From: Volvox africanus
Lineage: Eukaryota; Chlorophyta; Chlorophyceae; Chlamydomonadales; Volvocaceae
Direction of reading: 5' to 3'
Length of the DNA stretch: 64,000 bases
Assembly: GCA_030268105.1 (NCBI GenBank)
Contig: BSDZ01000011.1
Span: 1,302,001-1,366,000, forward strand
Shown: one piece after another, positions 47,739-60,720 of the stretch
Numbering within the stretch: position 1 is the first letter of the stretch
Layout: each line of letters opens with the position of its first letter
Translations under genes and position numbers: made by a program
The notes under the pieces: generated by a model
Told to the model about the DNA's origin: nothing
Databases searched by the model: none
Seen by the model: the letters and a program-made list of their open reading frames with translations, nothing else

Positions 47739-50700
47739 TCATTGGGCTTGCGTGGCACATTTGAGGGCTTCTTCGAGCAGGGGCTTCATGTCCTGTGAGA
47801 AGTTGCGTGCTGGTTCCCATGAGTTGTGCTCGTCGGTATACCCTGTCCACTTAACCAAGTACTCGTGTACTGTCCGCTTACGTCGGTGTCGGCCCACACG
47901 ACGCGCGTGATAATCTAACACCCGCTCCACATCGTAAAACTTCTGTTTACCAGTGATCCAGGTCTCGGGAACTGGTTCGATCGCTGCGGGGGTGTTAGCA
48001 GGCTCAGGGACGGGTTCCGTACCACGATACGGACGAACAAGCGATACGTGAAACGTGGGGTGAATGGTCATATCAGCGGGCAATGCAAGCTCCACAGCCA
48101 CATTCCCAACCATGCGCACGACAGGATACGGACCAATCCAGCGAGGTAAGAGTTTTCGGGATCCGTCGGCCAAGGAACGCAAGTTCTTGGTGCTTAGCAA
48201 CATGAGTTGCCCTTCCGAAAACGTCACATCCTGCTTGGATTTGTTGTAATATTCCATCGTTCGTTGCTGCGCCGCGTCCAAACATGACTTCGCGTCTGTG
48301 ATTCGGGACATAAAAGACTTGGCAAAAAGTTTAGCAGCAGGCACGTTCACTTCCAACTCACACCACACGGGTAGCGCGGGATGAAATCCATAGTTGAGAA
48401 AGAACGGACTTTTGCCTGTTCACAGCGGTTTGCGGTTCACAGCGTTGTTAAGCGTGAATTCTGCCGCAGTCAAATACGCATCCCAAACAAGTGGTGTGCG
48501 ACCAGCATAATTGCGCAACATATCACCCAACGTGCGATTTGTGCGTTCGGTTTGACCATCAGTCTGCGGGTGATACGCCGTGCTCAGGTTGACACGCATG
48601 CCAACTAGTTTGCACATTTTTGGGAACCCCGTGTAACCGAACCACATTGTCGAAAAACATACGTGCGGTTTGCTCAGCCGTGCAGGATGATGTGCATGGT
48701 GCTAGGTGAACCATCTTAGTCAGACGATCGACCATTACGAACACCGCATCGTATCCCCCCTCAGTTTTGGGCAGCGCTACTACGAAGTCCATGGAAACAC
48801 TTTCCCAAGGCGCATCCGGGACAGGCAACGGTTGCAACAACCCATGGCCCTTACCGGACAAAGCCTTATTGCGCTGGCACAGACTGCATGTCTGGACGAA
48901 GTTCGCCGCATCCTTAGCCAAACGAGGCCACCAAAAGGAACGTTGCACCAAGTCGATCAATCGCTTGCTACCAGGGTGTCCTGCTAACGGGTCCTCGTGG
49001 AACTGCGCAAGGATGTCGTAGCGTAGCACGTCGTCGTTCGGAACGACGACTTGCGTAGCTGCACCCTCCGTCCGTAGCCAAAGGCCATTCTGCTTGCGAA
49101 GATTTTCTACATTAGCCGGGTCCACGAACCAGGCGTCTGCGTTGTAGGCAACCTTTAACCGCTCCGCGAGGTCCGTCGCGATGGGTACCTCCTCGCTACG
49201 CGGCTGCACGACGGGCGCTGCCAAAATTGCAGTGTGTAGCGACGGATGTCGACTGAGAGCATCGGCAATATTCAATTTACCAGAAATATACTCCCAGGTG
49301 CAGTCGAACCTAGCTAGGTATTCCATCCACCTAGCCTGATGGCGGTTCAACGTCAGAACACTTTGCAAAAACGTTAGGGGCTTATGGTCAGTCTTTAAAG
49401 TAAACGGGCGTCCCTCGAGGTAACAGCGCCATTCCTTTAAAGCATGCAGCACGGCCAGAAGCTCCTGTTCCCCGGTGGTGTAGCGAATCTCCGCACCAGA
49501 AAACTTCTTACTCGTGAAGGCGATCAGTCGCCCTTCCTGTAACAATACAGCGCCGCTTCCAAATATTGAGGCATCAGACACTACCTCAACACGAAATGGC
49601 AACGAGTAATCAGGGAATGCAAGGGTGACATCTTCGGCAACGATTTGTTTGAGCTCTTCGAATGCCCGCTGGCATTGCGACGTCCACGACTCGAGCGAAA
49701 CGAAAACACCTTTGCGAGTTAAGTTAGTAAGCGGGGCCGCAATGATGGAATATTTTTCAATGAACTTTCGGAAATAATTGGTCAAGCCAAGGAACTTACG
49801 CAGCTCCGTGAGGTTCTGAGGCGCGGGCCAATCGCGAACCACGGCGACCTTCCGCGGGTCCATCTTCACACCGGTGGCCGACACAATGTGGCCCAAATAT
49901 TCCACCTGAGGCTGCGCCCAAAAGCATTTGGCGCGTTTAGCAAACAATTGCTCCCGCCTCATAATGTCGAGCACGAGCCGAAGATGCTCCAAGTGCTCCT
50001 CGCGCGTCTTAGAATATACCAAGATGTCATCCAGGTAGCAAACAACGAACCTGTCGATAAACGGCCTAAACATTCGGTCCATAACCGCCTGAAACGTCGC
50101 AGGGGCATTAGTCAAACCAAACGATAGGACCGTACCCTCGATGTGACCGAAGGGCGTCCGAAAAGCGGTTTTCGGGATATCAGAGGCAGCGATGCGAATC
50201 TGATTGTAGCCCTGTTGTAAGTCAATTGAGGAAAAATAAGCCGAGCCCTTCAGCTTATCCAACAGGTCGTCAACGCGTGGCAAAGGGTAGCGATTTTTCA
50301 CCGTATTCGCATTTAACCCCCGGTAATCAATGCACATGCGCAAGGTCCCATCCTTCAAAATCGGTGCAGAATACGGGGATGTGCTGGGGCGTATCATACC
50401 CTTCGCGAGCAAATCCGTCACCTGGCGCTTCACCTTGTCCAGCTCCAATGGACTCAACCTGTACATTGGCCGGGCCGTAGGCTGCACTCCAGGCATGAGA
50501 GGGATTGTGTGATCAACAGGACGCATAGGTGGTAGGCCAGGGATATCTTTAAAGACGTCCTCATACTGCGACAGTAGGGCCTCAACCTCAGGATCGACAG
50601 AAATCTGCACGGTGGTGACACAACAGCTCACCCGCGGCCTTAAAAGCAGTCCGTGGGCACCCTTCTGTAACAAACAGACGGCCTCCTTACGCCCGTCTAG

Positions 50701-51508
50701 CTCTGGTTCGATTCGCGCGGCCATTGCGGTCACAGCGAAATTAACCATAGGCACCGCCTCAGTTTCGCCCTCCTTTGGTGTGACATGTTCGAACGACAGG
50801 AAAGGTACCTTAATCGACAGAGTACCCTTGCACATATGCAGGGTTGCGGTCTCCATGTCGATGCGCGCGCGGTACTGCCGTAATGTCGACGACCCCATTA
50901 TGTACGGTGCAGTCTCTGCTAAGCCCTGCAGCACGTACGGCCGGGTCACAACACGCAAAGGGCCTATCGATAGGCTAAGGGTAATCCTGCCCACGATGGG
51001 ATGCTTACCCCCGTCAGCAAGGGTAACCTGTGGACAATCAGACGACTCTGGGGACAACCCCAGCACATTCACCTCTGCGACAGAGATGAAGTCGTCGCTG
51101 GCACCGGTGTCAACAAGTGCCTTCAGAGTACGGCCATTCAAACCGATCTGAACCACAGGGACACTGTTATCTACGAGCGACTGCCCAGCAGACAACGTCA
51201 GTGCACTTAGGGCGGGTCCGTAACCTACGGCACCCCCGTCAGGAGCTTCGTACCAAACGTCAACCGAGTAGGATGTGCTTGGCCACGGAGCCAGCGTACC
51301 CTCCCGATCCACACCATTAAACAAAACGGTGCCCGGCTCGAACTGGTGGACATGCCGCATACCCCTTAACGATGCCTCTGCCTTGCGCCGACAGAAAGCG
51401 GGGAGTAAAACACATGCGGCGGTGCCTGTATATTGACGCCTACACCTCCTGTATATGGCCAACTGTTCCGACATCTCACGCAGAGACGAGGGGATGAACA
51501 AAACCACG
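47739..51508 (-). pseudogene. A2 pol remnant (protease to chromodomain, disrupted)
   Basis: Contains part of the protease region ([17 protein letters not shown]), RT with YLDD, RNase H, integrase and chromodomain. Differences from A3: a 50-bp deletion near 48616 removes the integrase segment [14 protein letters not shown] and shifts the frame; a 15-bp in-frame deletion near 50357 removes FVGKK in RT; a small insertion near 48420 disrupts the integrase C-terminal part. Upstream, the frame ends abruptly at 51508/51509, where it joins foreign gag sequence. Confidence 0.85.
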
Positions 51509-53427
51509 CAACACCCTCGAGGGTATTTCCGACAAACAGGCATTTAATGGAGTCGCATCCCCCGCCGTGCACCGCTTGCAAATACTGCCTAGCATCACGA
51601 ACGTAAGCCTGTGTCCTATCAGCGACGCTATGTCCTGAATTCTATGCTTTTTCGTCAGCGGAGATATTGAGCTTAGGCACGGGGATAGTCAACTTCATTA
51701 CCTCCGGTATTCCGACGGGTTCTTGAACCGCGGGCGTTACCGGGGCCTGTTGTACTCCGACTCCCTCACTTGTTGTAGCCGCTGCCGACAGTGGTACAAT
51801 CAAATGCGAAGGGGTCTGAAGGACGATAGGATCAGACATAAGACGAGTCCCAACAGTATCGGGATCAGCAAAAGCAGTTCTAGTAGCGAGACCGCCATTG
51901 GGCTGGCTGGCGGTGCCCAGATAGGAACTATCTTCGCGTCCCGACATGAAGCACGAGCTTATTCGGGCAAACAGGAATTTACTATAAACCTGAGAGCAAA
52001 ATAACGTAAGAGGACTTTGTGACTATTCGCGTACCGACAGAACTCCCAAGTAGACCGAGGAGAAAAGCGATATAGTCCGTAAGGTTGTCCTTTATTTCAG
52101 TAGTTTTCTGGATCAAAGCCTTGATTTGTTCCTCATTCAAATATTGTCCAGCCAATACCGCGTTCAGTGTTGGCGTACGTTCACCTGCAACTCACAGTGC
52201 CAGATTCGCAACGAGAATGCAGCAACTAGTTATCAGCAGATGTCTAAATCCACAAACCGGAAGCGGCGGAGTCCAGAACAGCGCGGCTGAGATCCTCTGC
52301 GAAGGTGTCTAAAGGGCTGCGGTGAGTGTCGTCGTCGCTTGCCATCGCGAGAACCTACTTCCGATGAGGGACAATGCAACCATCATGATTCAATCTCGTC
52401 TCGATACCAAATTTGTTGTATCCTTCCTTCTTCAATCATGTATTAGCTCTGCACGTCTAGGTGTTAGCTGCGTGCGTACCAGGCTTACGAACAGCAAAGC
52501 AAGCCAACGCAAATAGTAAACAGCGGAAGACTCAACAGCAAGGAAAGATTCAACTTACAGTGTTCTTCAATTACAGATTTACAGTCTGCCGTCAGACCCC
52601 GTGTGTTGTACCTCTCGTTCGCGTTTGCTCATAAGTATCTGCACGTCTGGAGACTTTCGACACCGATGCGCGAGCACTTGCAAGTACAGCAAGGCAAGCG
52701 AGAGCAAACAGAGACAGTGGAAGACTTCAAGACGAAGAGAGATATAACTTACAGTCTTACAGATCGGAACGATGCAATGGACGAAATCGCCGTCAGCGCC
52801 GGAAGCAAGCAATCATCACGCGGCGGTGATTAGCGAAGTTCAGGCTTAGCTCGGGCTAAGTAGAATAGCGTATAGCAATAGTAATATAGAACACATGAGT
52901 GTTCTCCGGTATCGAATGTCTTGTCTTGCTTAGCCGTCCTCGCATCTGTTATACTCGCAGTATCGCAATGCCGTACGATTCACATTAGGAGGCCAATCCT
53001 AGATGTGACAATCCTACTGCGTATAGGCGATGTCTACGCATAACAACGTATAAGCCTTTCCGGCATTCACATGATGCAAGGGTCCGGATAACGATATCCG
53101 GTTGCAGGGCATGTGTCGCGACGAGTGCGGCGCTCTCAACGTGTGCTGTAATGAAGTAATATTATATCAGATAATATTACATATCGTTTCGTAGCACGAG
53201 CATAATGCGCACTTCAATGCTTCGGGCTTTCATGCATGCTAGGCGGATTTGCCATGATGCGATGTCGCGATGGATAATGACAACATGCCAAATGCATATA
53301 TAAATGTACACGAATATATTTATATCATGCAGATTCATTCATATGCAATGTGTTCATCACAATAGCACTTCGCCTTGTAGGATCACATCGACCTAGACAT
53401 CGGCGGGAAACTAACCGTAGCACAACA
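51509..53427. repeat. 1.9-kb duplicated tract, copy 2 (within A2)
   Basis: Colinear copy of 45761-47679. The left junction at 51508/51509 abuts A2 protease-region sequence; the right junction is the outer edge of the A2 5' LTR. It includes a second primer-binding site (52398-52409, minus) and a second B LTR fragment (52414-52603). Confidence 0.9.
52604..53427 (-). repeat. 5' LTR of A2 (824 bp)
   Basis: Same length and ends as the 3' LTR, with few substitutions. Preceded by CCGTG (52599-52603), which belongs to the copied B fragment, and followed by CCGTG (53428-53432), the true target duplication. Confidence 0.92.
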
Positions 53428-53432
53428 CCGTG

Positions 53433-54021
53433 GGCAATGTTCATCACTCGGCTGCAGATGGAGTGCTAGAATAGCTCAGGCCGAATATAAATGATTATAT
53501 CGTATGTATGCGTATCGGATAGAGTTAAGTACTCGAGTACTTAGTCCAAAGTTAGCGTCACGCCGACTTCTGTCTCTAGGCGGCCGTCCTTGCACCTATC
53601 ACGTCGTGATACCGATGTGTAGTACAGGTCTCACTGGATTACGATCTCAAGTGTGAGTACCTTGGTAATACTGCTCTAAATATCGTGTCATTCGTGATAT
53701 TATTGGATGCAATGTATGCAATATGCAAAGGTCCGAATATCGATATTTGGTTGCCGACCCAAGCATCGCGATCGTCACATTCTTGCATACGCGTATGGTT
53801 TATGACACAGATGAGGTAATAATATTCAAAGCATTATTACGCGGAATATTATACCGACGATGCCTCTGTCGGTCTGTTGACCGACAGTGGGATGTCGTAA
53901 ATGATGATGCGACACGTCTGATTAGCTAGATATACTCATGCTAATATGATTGTATTATGCTTCATGATATCTGAATGCATTGCGGCCTTCATGTAAACGG
54001 AGATTGAATCCGCGTACAACA
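53433..54021 (-). repeat. 5' LTR of element B, outer fragment
   Basis: Continues the LTR interrupted at 46855 and ends GTACAACA at 54021, then CCAGG and A1 gag sequence. A deletion removes one palindrome (compare 39905-39922 with 53930-53945). Confidence 0.88.
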
Positions 54022-54026
54022 CCAGG

Positions 54027-54312
54027 CGCGCGGGGCGCTAGCTCAGGTGTCTGCGGGTCAGGAGGAGCAGGTCCGAGCACGGACCCAGCTAAGAGCAGGA
54101 AGCGTGGTGGTGCGCCGTCGTCGGCAGCCGCACAGCGCTCTGACCCCAATGCGAAGCGGACTCGCACGGATGACTCGTTTATGCCAAAATGGAATTGCAA
54201 TCGTTCCGAGTTCGAACGTCGGAAAGCGGCCAATGTTTGTCTATGGTGCGGGGAGAGTCATCCTACGAAGGATTGCCCGTTACTGCCGCCGTTTGTACCT
54301 CAGCCGAAATAG
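54027..54312 (+). pseudogene. A1 gag C-terminal part with CCHC zinc knuckle
   Basis: Continues A1 gag after the B insertion: basic linker (DPAKSRKRGGAPSSAAAQ), then zinc knuckle CLWCGESHPTKDC (C-x2-C-x3-H-x4-C), ending at the gag/pol UAG (54310-54312). Relative to A3 one G is missing near 54035, breaking the frame with the first gag part. Confidence 0.8.
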
Positions 54313-54351
54313 GGGCTTGCCCGGGTTCCTGTGGAGGGGGCACCGCCCGGG
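54310..54351 (+). promoter_or_regulatory. Candidate gag/pol stop-readthrough element of A1
   Basis: UAG 54310-54312, spacer 54313-54319 (GGGCTTG), CCCGGG 54320-54325, 20-nt loop, CCCGGG 54346-54351. Confidence 0.6.
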
Positions 54352-56208
54352 ATTTCTGAACTCACACGTGGTCGGTGGTCATCCTTACGACCAGCCGTGA
54401 AGGCATTGTTGCCTTGCGTACTTGGACACATCGAGCGAGTCATTGCGCGACACATCACGCTTGACGGACGCACGGGACTTCTCTGCTTCGATCTGTTGTG
54501 TAATTTGTTTACACCTCGCCGTCCCCTGTCGTCTATCGATCTGTCTAACCACGTGGTTTTGTTCATCCCCTCGTCTCTGCGTGAGATGTCGGAACAGTTG
54601 GCCATATACAGGAGATGTAGGCGTCAATATCCAGGCACTGCCGCATGTGTATTACTCCCCGCTTTCTGTCAGCGCAGAGGCATCGTTAAGGGGTATGCGG
54701 TGTGTCCACCGGTTCGAGCTGGGCACCGTTTTGTTTAATGGTGTGGATCGGGAAGGTATGCTGGCTCCGTGGCCAGGCACATCCTACTCGGTTGACGTTT
54801 GGTACGAAGCTCCTAATGAGGGTGCCGTAGGTTACGGACCCGCCCTAAGTGCACTGACGTTATTTGCTGGGCAGTCACTCGTAGATAACCGTGTCCCAGT
54901 GGTTCAGATCGGTTTAAATGGCCGTACTCTGAAGGCACTTGTTGACACCGGTGCCAGCGACGACTTCATCTCTGTCGCAGAGGTGAATGCGCTGGGGTTG
55001 ACCCCAGAGTCATCTGATTGTCCACAGGTTACCCTTGCTGACGGGGGTAAGCATCCCATCGTGGGCAGGATCACCCTTAGCCTATCGATAGGCCCTTTGC
55101 GTGTTGTGACCTGGCCGTACGTGCTGCAGGGCTTAGCAGAGACTGCACCGTACATAATGGGGTCTTCGACATTACGGCAGTACCGCGCGCGCATCGACAT
55201 GGAGACCGCAACCCTGCATATGTGCAAGGGTACTCTGTCGATTAAGGTACCTTTCCTGTCGTTCGAACATGTCACACCAAAGGAGGGCGAAGCTGAGGCG
55301 GTGCCTATGGTTAATTTCACTGTGACCGCAATGGCCGCACGAATCGAACCAGAGCTAGTCGGGCGTAAGGAGGCCGTCCGTTTGTTACGGAAGGGTGCCC
55401 ACGGACTGCTTTTGAGGCCGCGGGTGGGCTGTTGTCCCACCACCGCGCAGATTTCTGCGGATCCTGAGGTTGAGGCCCTACTGTCGCAGTATGAGGACGT
55501 CTTTAAAGATATCCCTGGCCTACCACCTATGCGTCCTGTTGATCACACAATCCCTCTCATGCCTGGAGTGCAGCCTACGGCCCGGCCAATGTACAGGTTG
55601 AGTCCATTGGAGCTGGACGAGGTGAAGCGCCAGGTGACGGATTTGCTCGCGAAGGGTATGATACGCCCCAGCACATCCCCGTATTCTGCACCGATTTTGT
55701 TTGTCGGTAAGAAGGATGGGACCTTGCGCATGTGCATCGATTACCGGGGGTTGAATGCGAGTACGGTGAAAAATCGCTACCCTTTGCCACACGTTGATGA
55801 CCTGTTGGATAAGCTGAAGGGATCGGCTTATTTTTCCTCGATTGACTTGCAACAGGGCTATAATCAGATCCGCATCGCTGCCTCTGATATTCCGAAAACC
55901 GCTTTTCGGACGCCCTTCGGTCACATCGAGTATACGGTCCTATCGTTTGGTTTGACTAATGCCCCTGCGACGTTTCAGGCGGTTATGGACCGAATGTTTA
56001 GGCCGTTTATCGACAGGTTCGTTGTTTGCTACCTGGATGACATCTTGGTTTATTCTAAGACGCGCGAGGAGCACTTGGAGCATCTTCAGCTCGTGCTCGA
56101 CGTTATGAGGCGGGAGCAATTGTTTGCTAAACGTGCCAAATGCTTTTGGGCGCAGCCTCAGGTGGAATATTTGGGCCACATTGTGTCGGCTACCGGTGTG
56201 AAGATGGT
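54313..56208 (+). pseudogene. A1 pol, first part (protease and reverse transcriptase)
   Basis: Encodes the pre-protease domain, retropepsin ([17 protein letters not shown]) and RT up to [14 protein letters not shown], where A3 is inserted. Includes [11 protein letters not shown] 5-bp deletion near 54675 (compared with A3) shifts the frame within the pre-protease region. Confidence 0.85.
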
Positions 56209-56932
56209 GTTGTACCTCTCCTTCGTGTTTGCTCATCAGTATCTGCACGTCTGAAGGCTTGCGACACCAATGCGCAAGCACTTGCAAGTACAGCAAGACA
56301 AGCACGAGCAAACAGAGACAGCGGAAGACTTCAAGACAGGAAGAGATATTACAGTCTTACAGATCGAAGTGGTGCAATGGACGTAATCGCCATCAGCGCC
56401 GGAAGCAAGCAATCATCACGCGGCGGTGATAGCGAAGTTTAGGCTTAGCTCGGGCTAAGTAGAGTAGCGTATAGCAATGATAATGTAGAACACACGAGTG
56501 TTCTCCGGTGTCGAATATCTTATCTTGCTTAGCCGTCCTCGCATCTGTTATACTCGCAGCATCGCAATGCCGTACGATTCACATTAGGAGGCCGATCCTG
56601 CAAGGCATGCATCGCGACGAGTGCGGCGCTCTCAACGTGTGCTGTAATGAAGAAATATTATATCAGATAATATTACTTATCGTTTCGTAGCACGAGCATA
56701 ATGCGCACTTCATTGATTCGGGATTTCATGCATGCTAGGCGGATTTGCCATGATGCGATGTTGCGATGGATGATGGTGTCATGCCAAATGCATATATAAA
56801 TATATACGAATACATTTATATCATGCAAGTTCATTCATATGCATTGATCGTTCATGCGTTCATCAAGATAGCATTTCGCCTCGTAGGGTTGCATCGACCT
56901 ACGCATCGGCGGAAACGAACCGTAGCACAACA
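56209..56932 (-). repeat. 3' LTR of A3 (724 bp, internally deleted)
   Basis: Same ends as the other A LTRs but about 100 bp shorter; the deleted part lies near 56600, where GGCCGATCCT joins GCAAGGCATG. Confidence 0.88.
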
Positions 56933-56991
56933 ATTATCCCCCCTCCCGTATGCAGCGTCCTCGCTGCTTCATACAGCATCGACTGCAAGGG

Positions 56992-59900
56992 TCATTGGGC
57001 TTGCGTGGCACGTTTGCGGGCTTCTTCGAGCAGGGGCTTCATGTCCTGCGAGAAGTTGCGTGCCGGTTCCCATGAGTTGTGCTCACTGGTATACCCTGTC
57101 CACTTGACCAAGTACTCGTGTACTGTCCGCTTACGTCGGTGTCGGCCCACACGACGCGCGTGATAATCTAACACCCGCTCCACATCGTAAAACTTCTGTT
57201 TACCGGCGATCCAGGTCTCGGGAACTGGTTCGATCGCTGCGGGGGCGTTAGTAGGCTCAGGGACGGGTTCCGTACCACGATAAGGATGAACAAGCGACAC
57301 GTGAAACGTGGGGTGAATGGTCATATCAGCGGGCAATGCAAGCTCCACAGCCACATTCCCAACCATGCGCATGACAGGATACGGACCAATCCAGCGGGGT
57401 AAGAGTTTTCGGGATACGTCGGCCAAGGAACGCAAGTTCTTGGTGCTTAGCAACACGAGTTGCCCTTCCGAAAACGTCACATCCTGCTTGGATTTGTTGT
57501 AATATTCCGTCGTTCGTTGCTGCGCCGCGTCCAAACACGACTTCGCGTCTGTGATTTGGGACATAAAAGACTTGGCAAAAAGTTTAGCAGCAGGCACGTT
57601 CACTTCCAACTCACGCCACACGGGTAGCGCGGGATGAAATCCGTAGTTAAGAAAGAACGGACTTTTGCCTGTAGAGCGGTTCACAGCATTGTTAAGCGCA
57701 AATTCTGCCACAGTCAAATATGTATCCCAAACAAGTGGCGTGCGACCAGCATAATTGCGCAACATATCACCCAACGTGCGGTTTGTGCATTCGGTTTGAC
57801 CATCAGTCTGCGGGTGGTACGCTGTGCTCAGGTTGACACGCATGCCAACTAGCTTGCAGAGTGCTTCCCAAAATTTAGACGTGAACTGCCCACCACGGTC
57901 CGAAATCACATTTTTGGGAACCCCGTGTAACCGAACCACATTGTCGAAAAACATACGTGCAGTTTGTTCAGCCGTGCAGGATGATGTGCATGGTGGTAGG
58001 TGGACCATCTTAGTCAGGCGATCGACCATTACGAACACCGCATCATATCCCCCCTCAGTTTTGGGCAGCGCGACTACGAAGTCCATGGAAACACTTTCCC
58101 AAGGTGCATCCGGCACAGGCAACGGTTGCAACAACCCATGACCCTTACCGGACAAAGCCTTATTGCGCTGGCACAGACTGCATGTCTGTACGAAGTTTGC
58201 CGCATTGTTAGCCAAACGAGGCCACCAAAAGGAACGTTGCACCAAATCGATCAACCGCTTGCTACCTAGGTGTCCTGCTAATGGGTCCTCATGGAACCGC
58301 GCAAGGATGTCGTAGCGTAGCGCGTCGTTGTTTGGAACGACGATTTGCGTAGCTGCACCCTCCGTCCGTAGCCAAAGGCCATTCTGCTTGCGAAGATTTT
58401 CTACATTAGCCGGCTCCGAGAACAAGGCATCTGCGTTGTAGGCCACCTTCTCCGCACCAGAAAACTTCTTACTCGTGAAGGCAATCGGTCGCCCTTCCTG
58501 TAACAATACAGCGCCGCTTCCAAATATTGAGGCATCAGACACTACCTCAACACGAAATGGCAACGAGTAATCAGGGAATGCAAGGGTGACATCTTCGGCA
58601 ACGATTTGTTTGAGCTCTTCGAATGCCCGCTGGCATTGCGACGTCCACGACTCGAGCGAAACGAAAACGCCTTTGCGAGTTAAGTTAGTAAGCGGGGCCG
58701 CAATGATGGAATATTTTTCAATGAACTTTCGGAAATAATTGGTCAAGCCAAGGAACTTACGCAGCTCCGTGAGGTTCTGAGGCGCGGGCCAATCGAGAAC
58801 CACTGCGACCTTCCGCGGGTCCATCTTCACACCAGTAGCCGACACAATGTGGCCCAAATATTCCACCTGAGGCTGCGCCCAAAAGCATTTGGCGCGTTTA
58901 GCAAACAATTGCTCCCGCCTCATAATGTCGAGCACGAGCCGAAGATGCTCCAAGTGCTCCTCGCGCGTCTTAGAATATACCAAGATGTCATCCAGGTAGC
59001 AAACAACGAACCTGTCGATAAACGGCCTAAACATTCGGTCCATAACCGCCTGAAACGTCGCAGGGGCATTAGTCAAACCAAACGATAGAACCGTATACTC
59101 GAAGTGACCGAAGGGCGTCCGAAAAGCGGTTTTCGGGATATCAGAGGCAGCGATGCGAATCTGATTGTAGCCCTGTTGTAAGTCAATTGAGGAAAAATAA
59201 GCCGAACCCTTCAGCTTATCCAACAGGTCGTCAACGTGTGGCAAAGGGTAGCGATTTTTCACCGTATTCACATTCAACCCCCGGAAATCGATGCACATGC
59301 GCAAGGTCCCATCCTTCTTACCGACAAACAAAATCGGTGCAGAATACGGGGATGTGCTGGGGCGTATCATACCCTTCGCGAGCAAATCCGTCACCTGGCG
59401 CTTCACCTCGTCCAGCTCCAATGGACTCAACCTGTACATTGGCCGGGCCGTAGGCTGCGCTCCAGGCATGAGAGGGATTGTGTGATCAACAGGACGCATA
59501 GGTGGTAGGCCAGGGATATCTTTAAAGACGTCCTCATACTGCGACAGTAGGGCCTCAACCTCAGGATCCGCAGAAATCTGCGCGGTGGTGGGACAACAGC
59601 CCACCCGCGGCCTCAAAAGCAGTCCGTGGGCACCCTTCCGTAACAAACGGACGGCCTCCTTACGCCCGACTAGCTCTGGTTCGATTCGTGCGGCCATTGC
59701 GGTCACAGTGAAATTAACCATAGGCACCGCCTCAGCTTCGCCCTCCTTTGGTGTGACATGTTCGAACGACAGGAAAGGTACCTTAATCGACAGAGTACCC
59801 TTGCACATATGCAGGGTTGCGGTCTCCATGTCGATGCGCGCGCGGTACTGCCGTAATGTCGAAGACCCCATTATGTACGGTGCAGTCTCTGCTAAGCCCT

Positions 59901-60720
59901 GCAGCACGTACGGCCGGGTCACAACACGCAAAGGGCCTATCGATAGGCTAAGGGTGATCCTGCCCACGATGGGATGCTTACCCCCGTCAGCAAGGGTAAC
60001 CTGTGGACAATCAGACGACTCTGGGGTCAACCCCAGCGCATTCACCTCTGCGACAGAGATGAAGTCGTCGCTGGCACCGGTGTCAACAAGTGCCTTCAGA
60101 GTACGGCCATTCAAACCGATCTGAACCACTGGGACATGGTTATCTACGAGCGACTGCCCAGCAGACAACGTTAGTGCACTTAGGGCGGGTCCGTAACCTA
60201 CGGCACCCTCATCAGGAGCTTCGTACCAAACGTCAACCGAGTAGGATGTCCCTGGCCACGGAGCCAGCGTACCCTCCCGATCCACACCATTAAACAAAAC
60301 GGTGCCCGGCTCGAACCGGTGGACACGCCGCATACCCCTTAACGATGCCTCTGCCTTGCGCCGACAGAAAGCGGGGAGTAATACACATGCGGCGGTGCCT
60401 GGATATTGATGCCTACATCTCCTATAAACGGCCAACTGTTCCGACATCTCATGCAGAGACGAGGGGATGAACAAAACCACGTGGTTAGACAGATCGATAG
60501 ACGACAGGGGACGGCGAGGTGTAAACAAATTACACAACGGATCGAAGCAGAGAAGTCCCGTGCGTCCGTCAAGCGTGATTTGTCGCGCAATGACTCGCTC
60601 GATGTGTCCAAGTACGCAAGGCAACAATGCCTTCACGGCTGGCCGTAAGGATGACCACCGACCACGTGTGAGTTCAGAAATCCCGGGCGGTGCCCCCTCC
60701 ACAGGAACCCGGGCAAGCCC
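56992..60720 (-). CDS. A3 pol polyprotein lacking RNase H
   Basis: About 1,240 codons after the UAG, one continuous frame. Order: pre-protease domain, retropepsin ([17 protein letters not shown]), RT ([32 protein letters not shown]), integrase HHCC ([12 protein letters not shown]) with [33 protein letters not shown] and [14 protein letters not shown], then chromodomain ([20 protein letters not shown]). [10 protein letters not shown] is followed directly by [10 protein letters not shown] near 58448; in A1 and A2 about 110 codons of RNase H separate these. The deletion is in frame, so the ORF survives but RNase H is absent. Confidence 0.9.
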   Translation of the reverse strand, partial: GLARVPVEGAPPGISELTRGRWSSLRPAVKALLPCVLGHIERVIARQITLDGRTGLLCFDPLCNLFTPRRPLSSIDLSNHVVLFIPSSLHEMSEQLAVYRRCRHQYPGTAACVLLPAFCRRKAEASLRGMRRVHRFEPGTVLFNGVDREGTLAPWPGTSYSVDVWYEAPDEGAVGYGPALSALTLSAGQSLVDNHVPVVQIGLNGRTLKALVDTGASDDFISVAEVNALGLTPESSDCPQVTLADGGKHPIVGRITLSLSIGPLRVVTRPYVLQGLAETAPYIMGSSTLRQYRARIDMETATLHMCKGTLSIKVPFLSFEHVTPKEGEAEAVPMVNFTVTAMAARIEPELVGRKEAVRLLRKGAHGLLLRPRVGCCPTTAQISADPEVEALLSQYEDVFKDIPGLPPMRPVDHTIPLMPGAQPTARPMYRLSPLELDEVKRQVTDLLAKGMIRPSTSPYSAPILFVGKKDGTLRMCIDFRGLNVNTVKNRYPLPHVDDLLDKLKGSAYFSSIDLQQGYNQIRIAASDIPKTAFRTPFGHFEYTVLSFGLTNAPATFQAVMDRMFRPFIDRFVVCYLDDILVYSKTREEHLEHLRLVLDIMRREQLFAKRAKCFWAQPQVEYLGHIVSATGVKMDPRKVAVVLDWPAPQNLTELRKFLGLTNYFRKFIEKYSIIAAPLTNLTRKGVFVSLESWTSQCQRAFEELKQIVAEDVTLAFPDYSLPFRVEVVSDASIFGSGAVLLQEGRPIAFTSKKFSGAEKVAYNADALFSEPANVENLRKQNGLWLRTEGAATQIVVPNNDALRYDILARFHEDPLAGHLGSKRLIDLVQRSFWWPRLANNAANFVQTCSLCQRNKALSGKGHGLLQPLPVPDAPWESVSMDFVVALPKTEGGYDAVFVMVDRLTKMVHLPPCTSSCTAEQTARMFFDNVVRLHGVPKNVISDRGGQFTSKFWEALCKLVGMRVNLSTAYHPQTDGQTECTNRTLGDMLRNYAGRTPLVWDTYLTVAEFALNNAVNRSTGKSPFFLNYGFHPALPVWRELEVNVPAAKLFAKSFMSQITDAKSCLDAAQQRTTEYYNKSKQDVTFSEGQLVLLSTKNLRSLADVSRKLLPRWIGPYPVMRMVGNVAVELALPADMTIHPTFHVSLVHPYRGTEPVPEPTNAPAAIEPVPETWIAGKQKFYDVERVLDYHARRVGRHRRKRTVHEYLVKWTGYTSEHNSWEPARNFSQDMKPLLEEARKRATQAQ

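Larger units (their letters stand above)
46856..53427 (-). mobile_element. Ty3/gypsy LTR retrotransposon A2, nested in the 5' LTR of B, chimeric
   Basis: 3' LTR 46856-47679, polypurine tract 47680-47694, pol 47739-51508, 5' LTR 52604-53427. Target duplications CCGTG lie at 46851-46855 and 53428-53432. Its own leader, gag and first part of protease are absent. From 51508 the sequence jumps to element-B gag, leader and LTR fragment (51509-52603), identical in layout to the sequence outside its 3' LTR. A2 is therefore non-autonomous as it stands. Confidence 0.9.
39196..54021 (-). mobile_element. Ty3/gypsy LTR retrotransposon B, nested in the A1 gag
   Basis: Minus-strand element with 3' LTR 39196-40010, polypurine tract 40011-40025, pol 40070-44960, gag 45027-46199, leader with primer site 46650-46661, and 5' LTR 46666-46855 plus 53433-54021. 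Target duplications CCAGG lie at 39191-39195 and 54022-54026. It is itself interrupted by a solo A-type LTR (43176-43999) and by element A2 (46856-53427). Its proteins are clearly diverged from the A family but colinear with it. Confidence 0.93.

Noticed and set aside
49888..51320. Plus-strand frames across element B and A2 pol (for example 50612-51151)
   Set aside because: Antisense shadows of conserved retrotransposon pol; they recur identically wherever pol recurs (59585-60124 plus, 54904-55443 minus).
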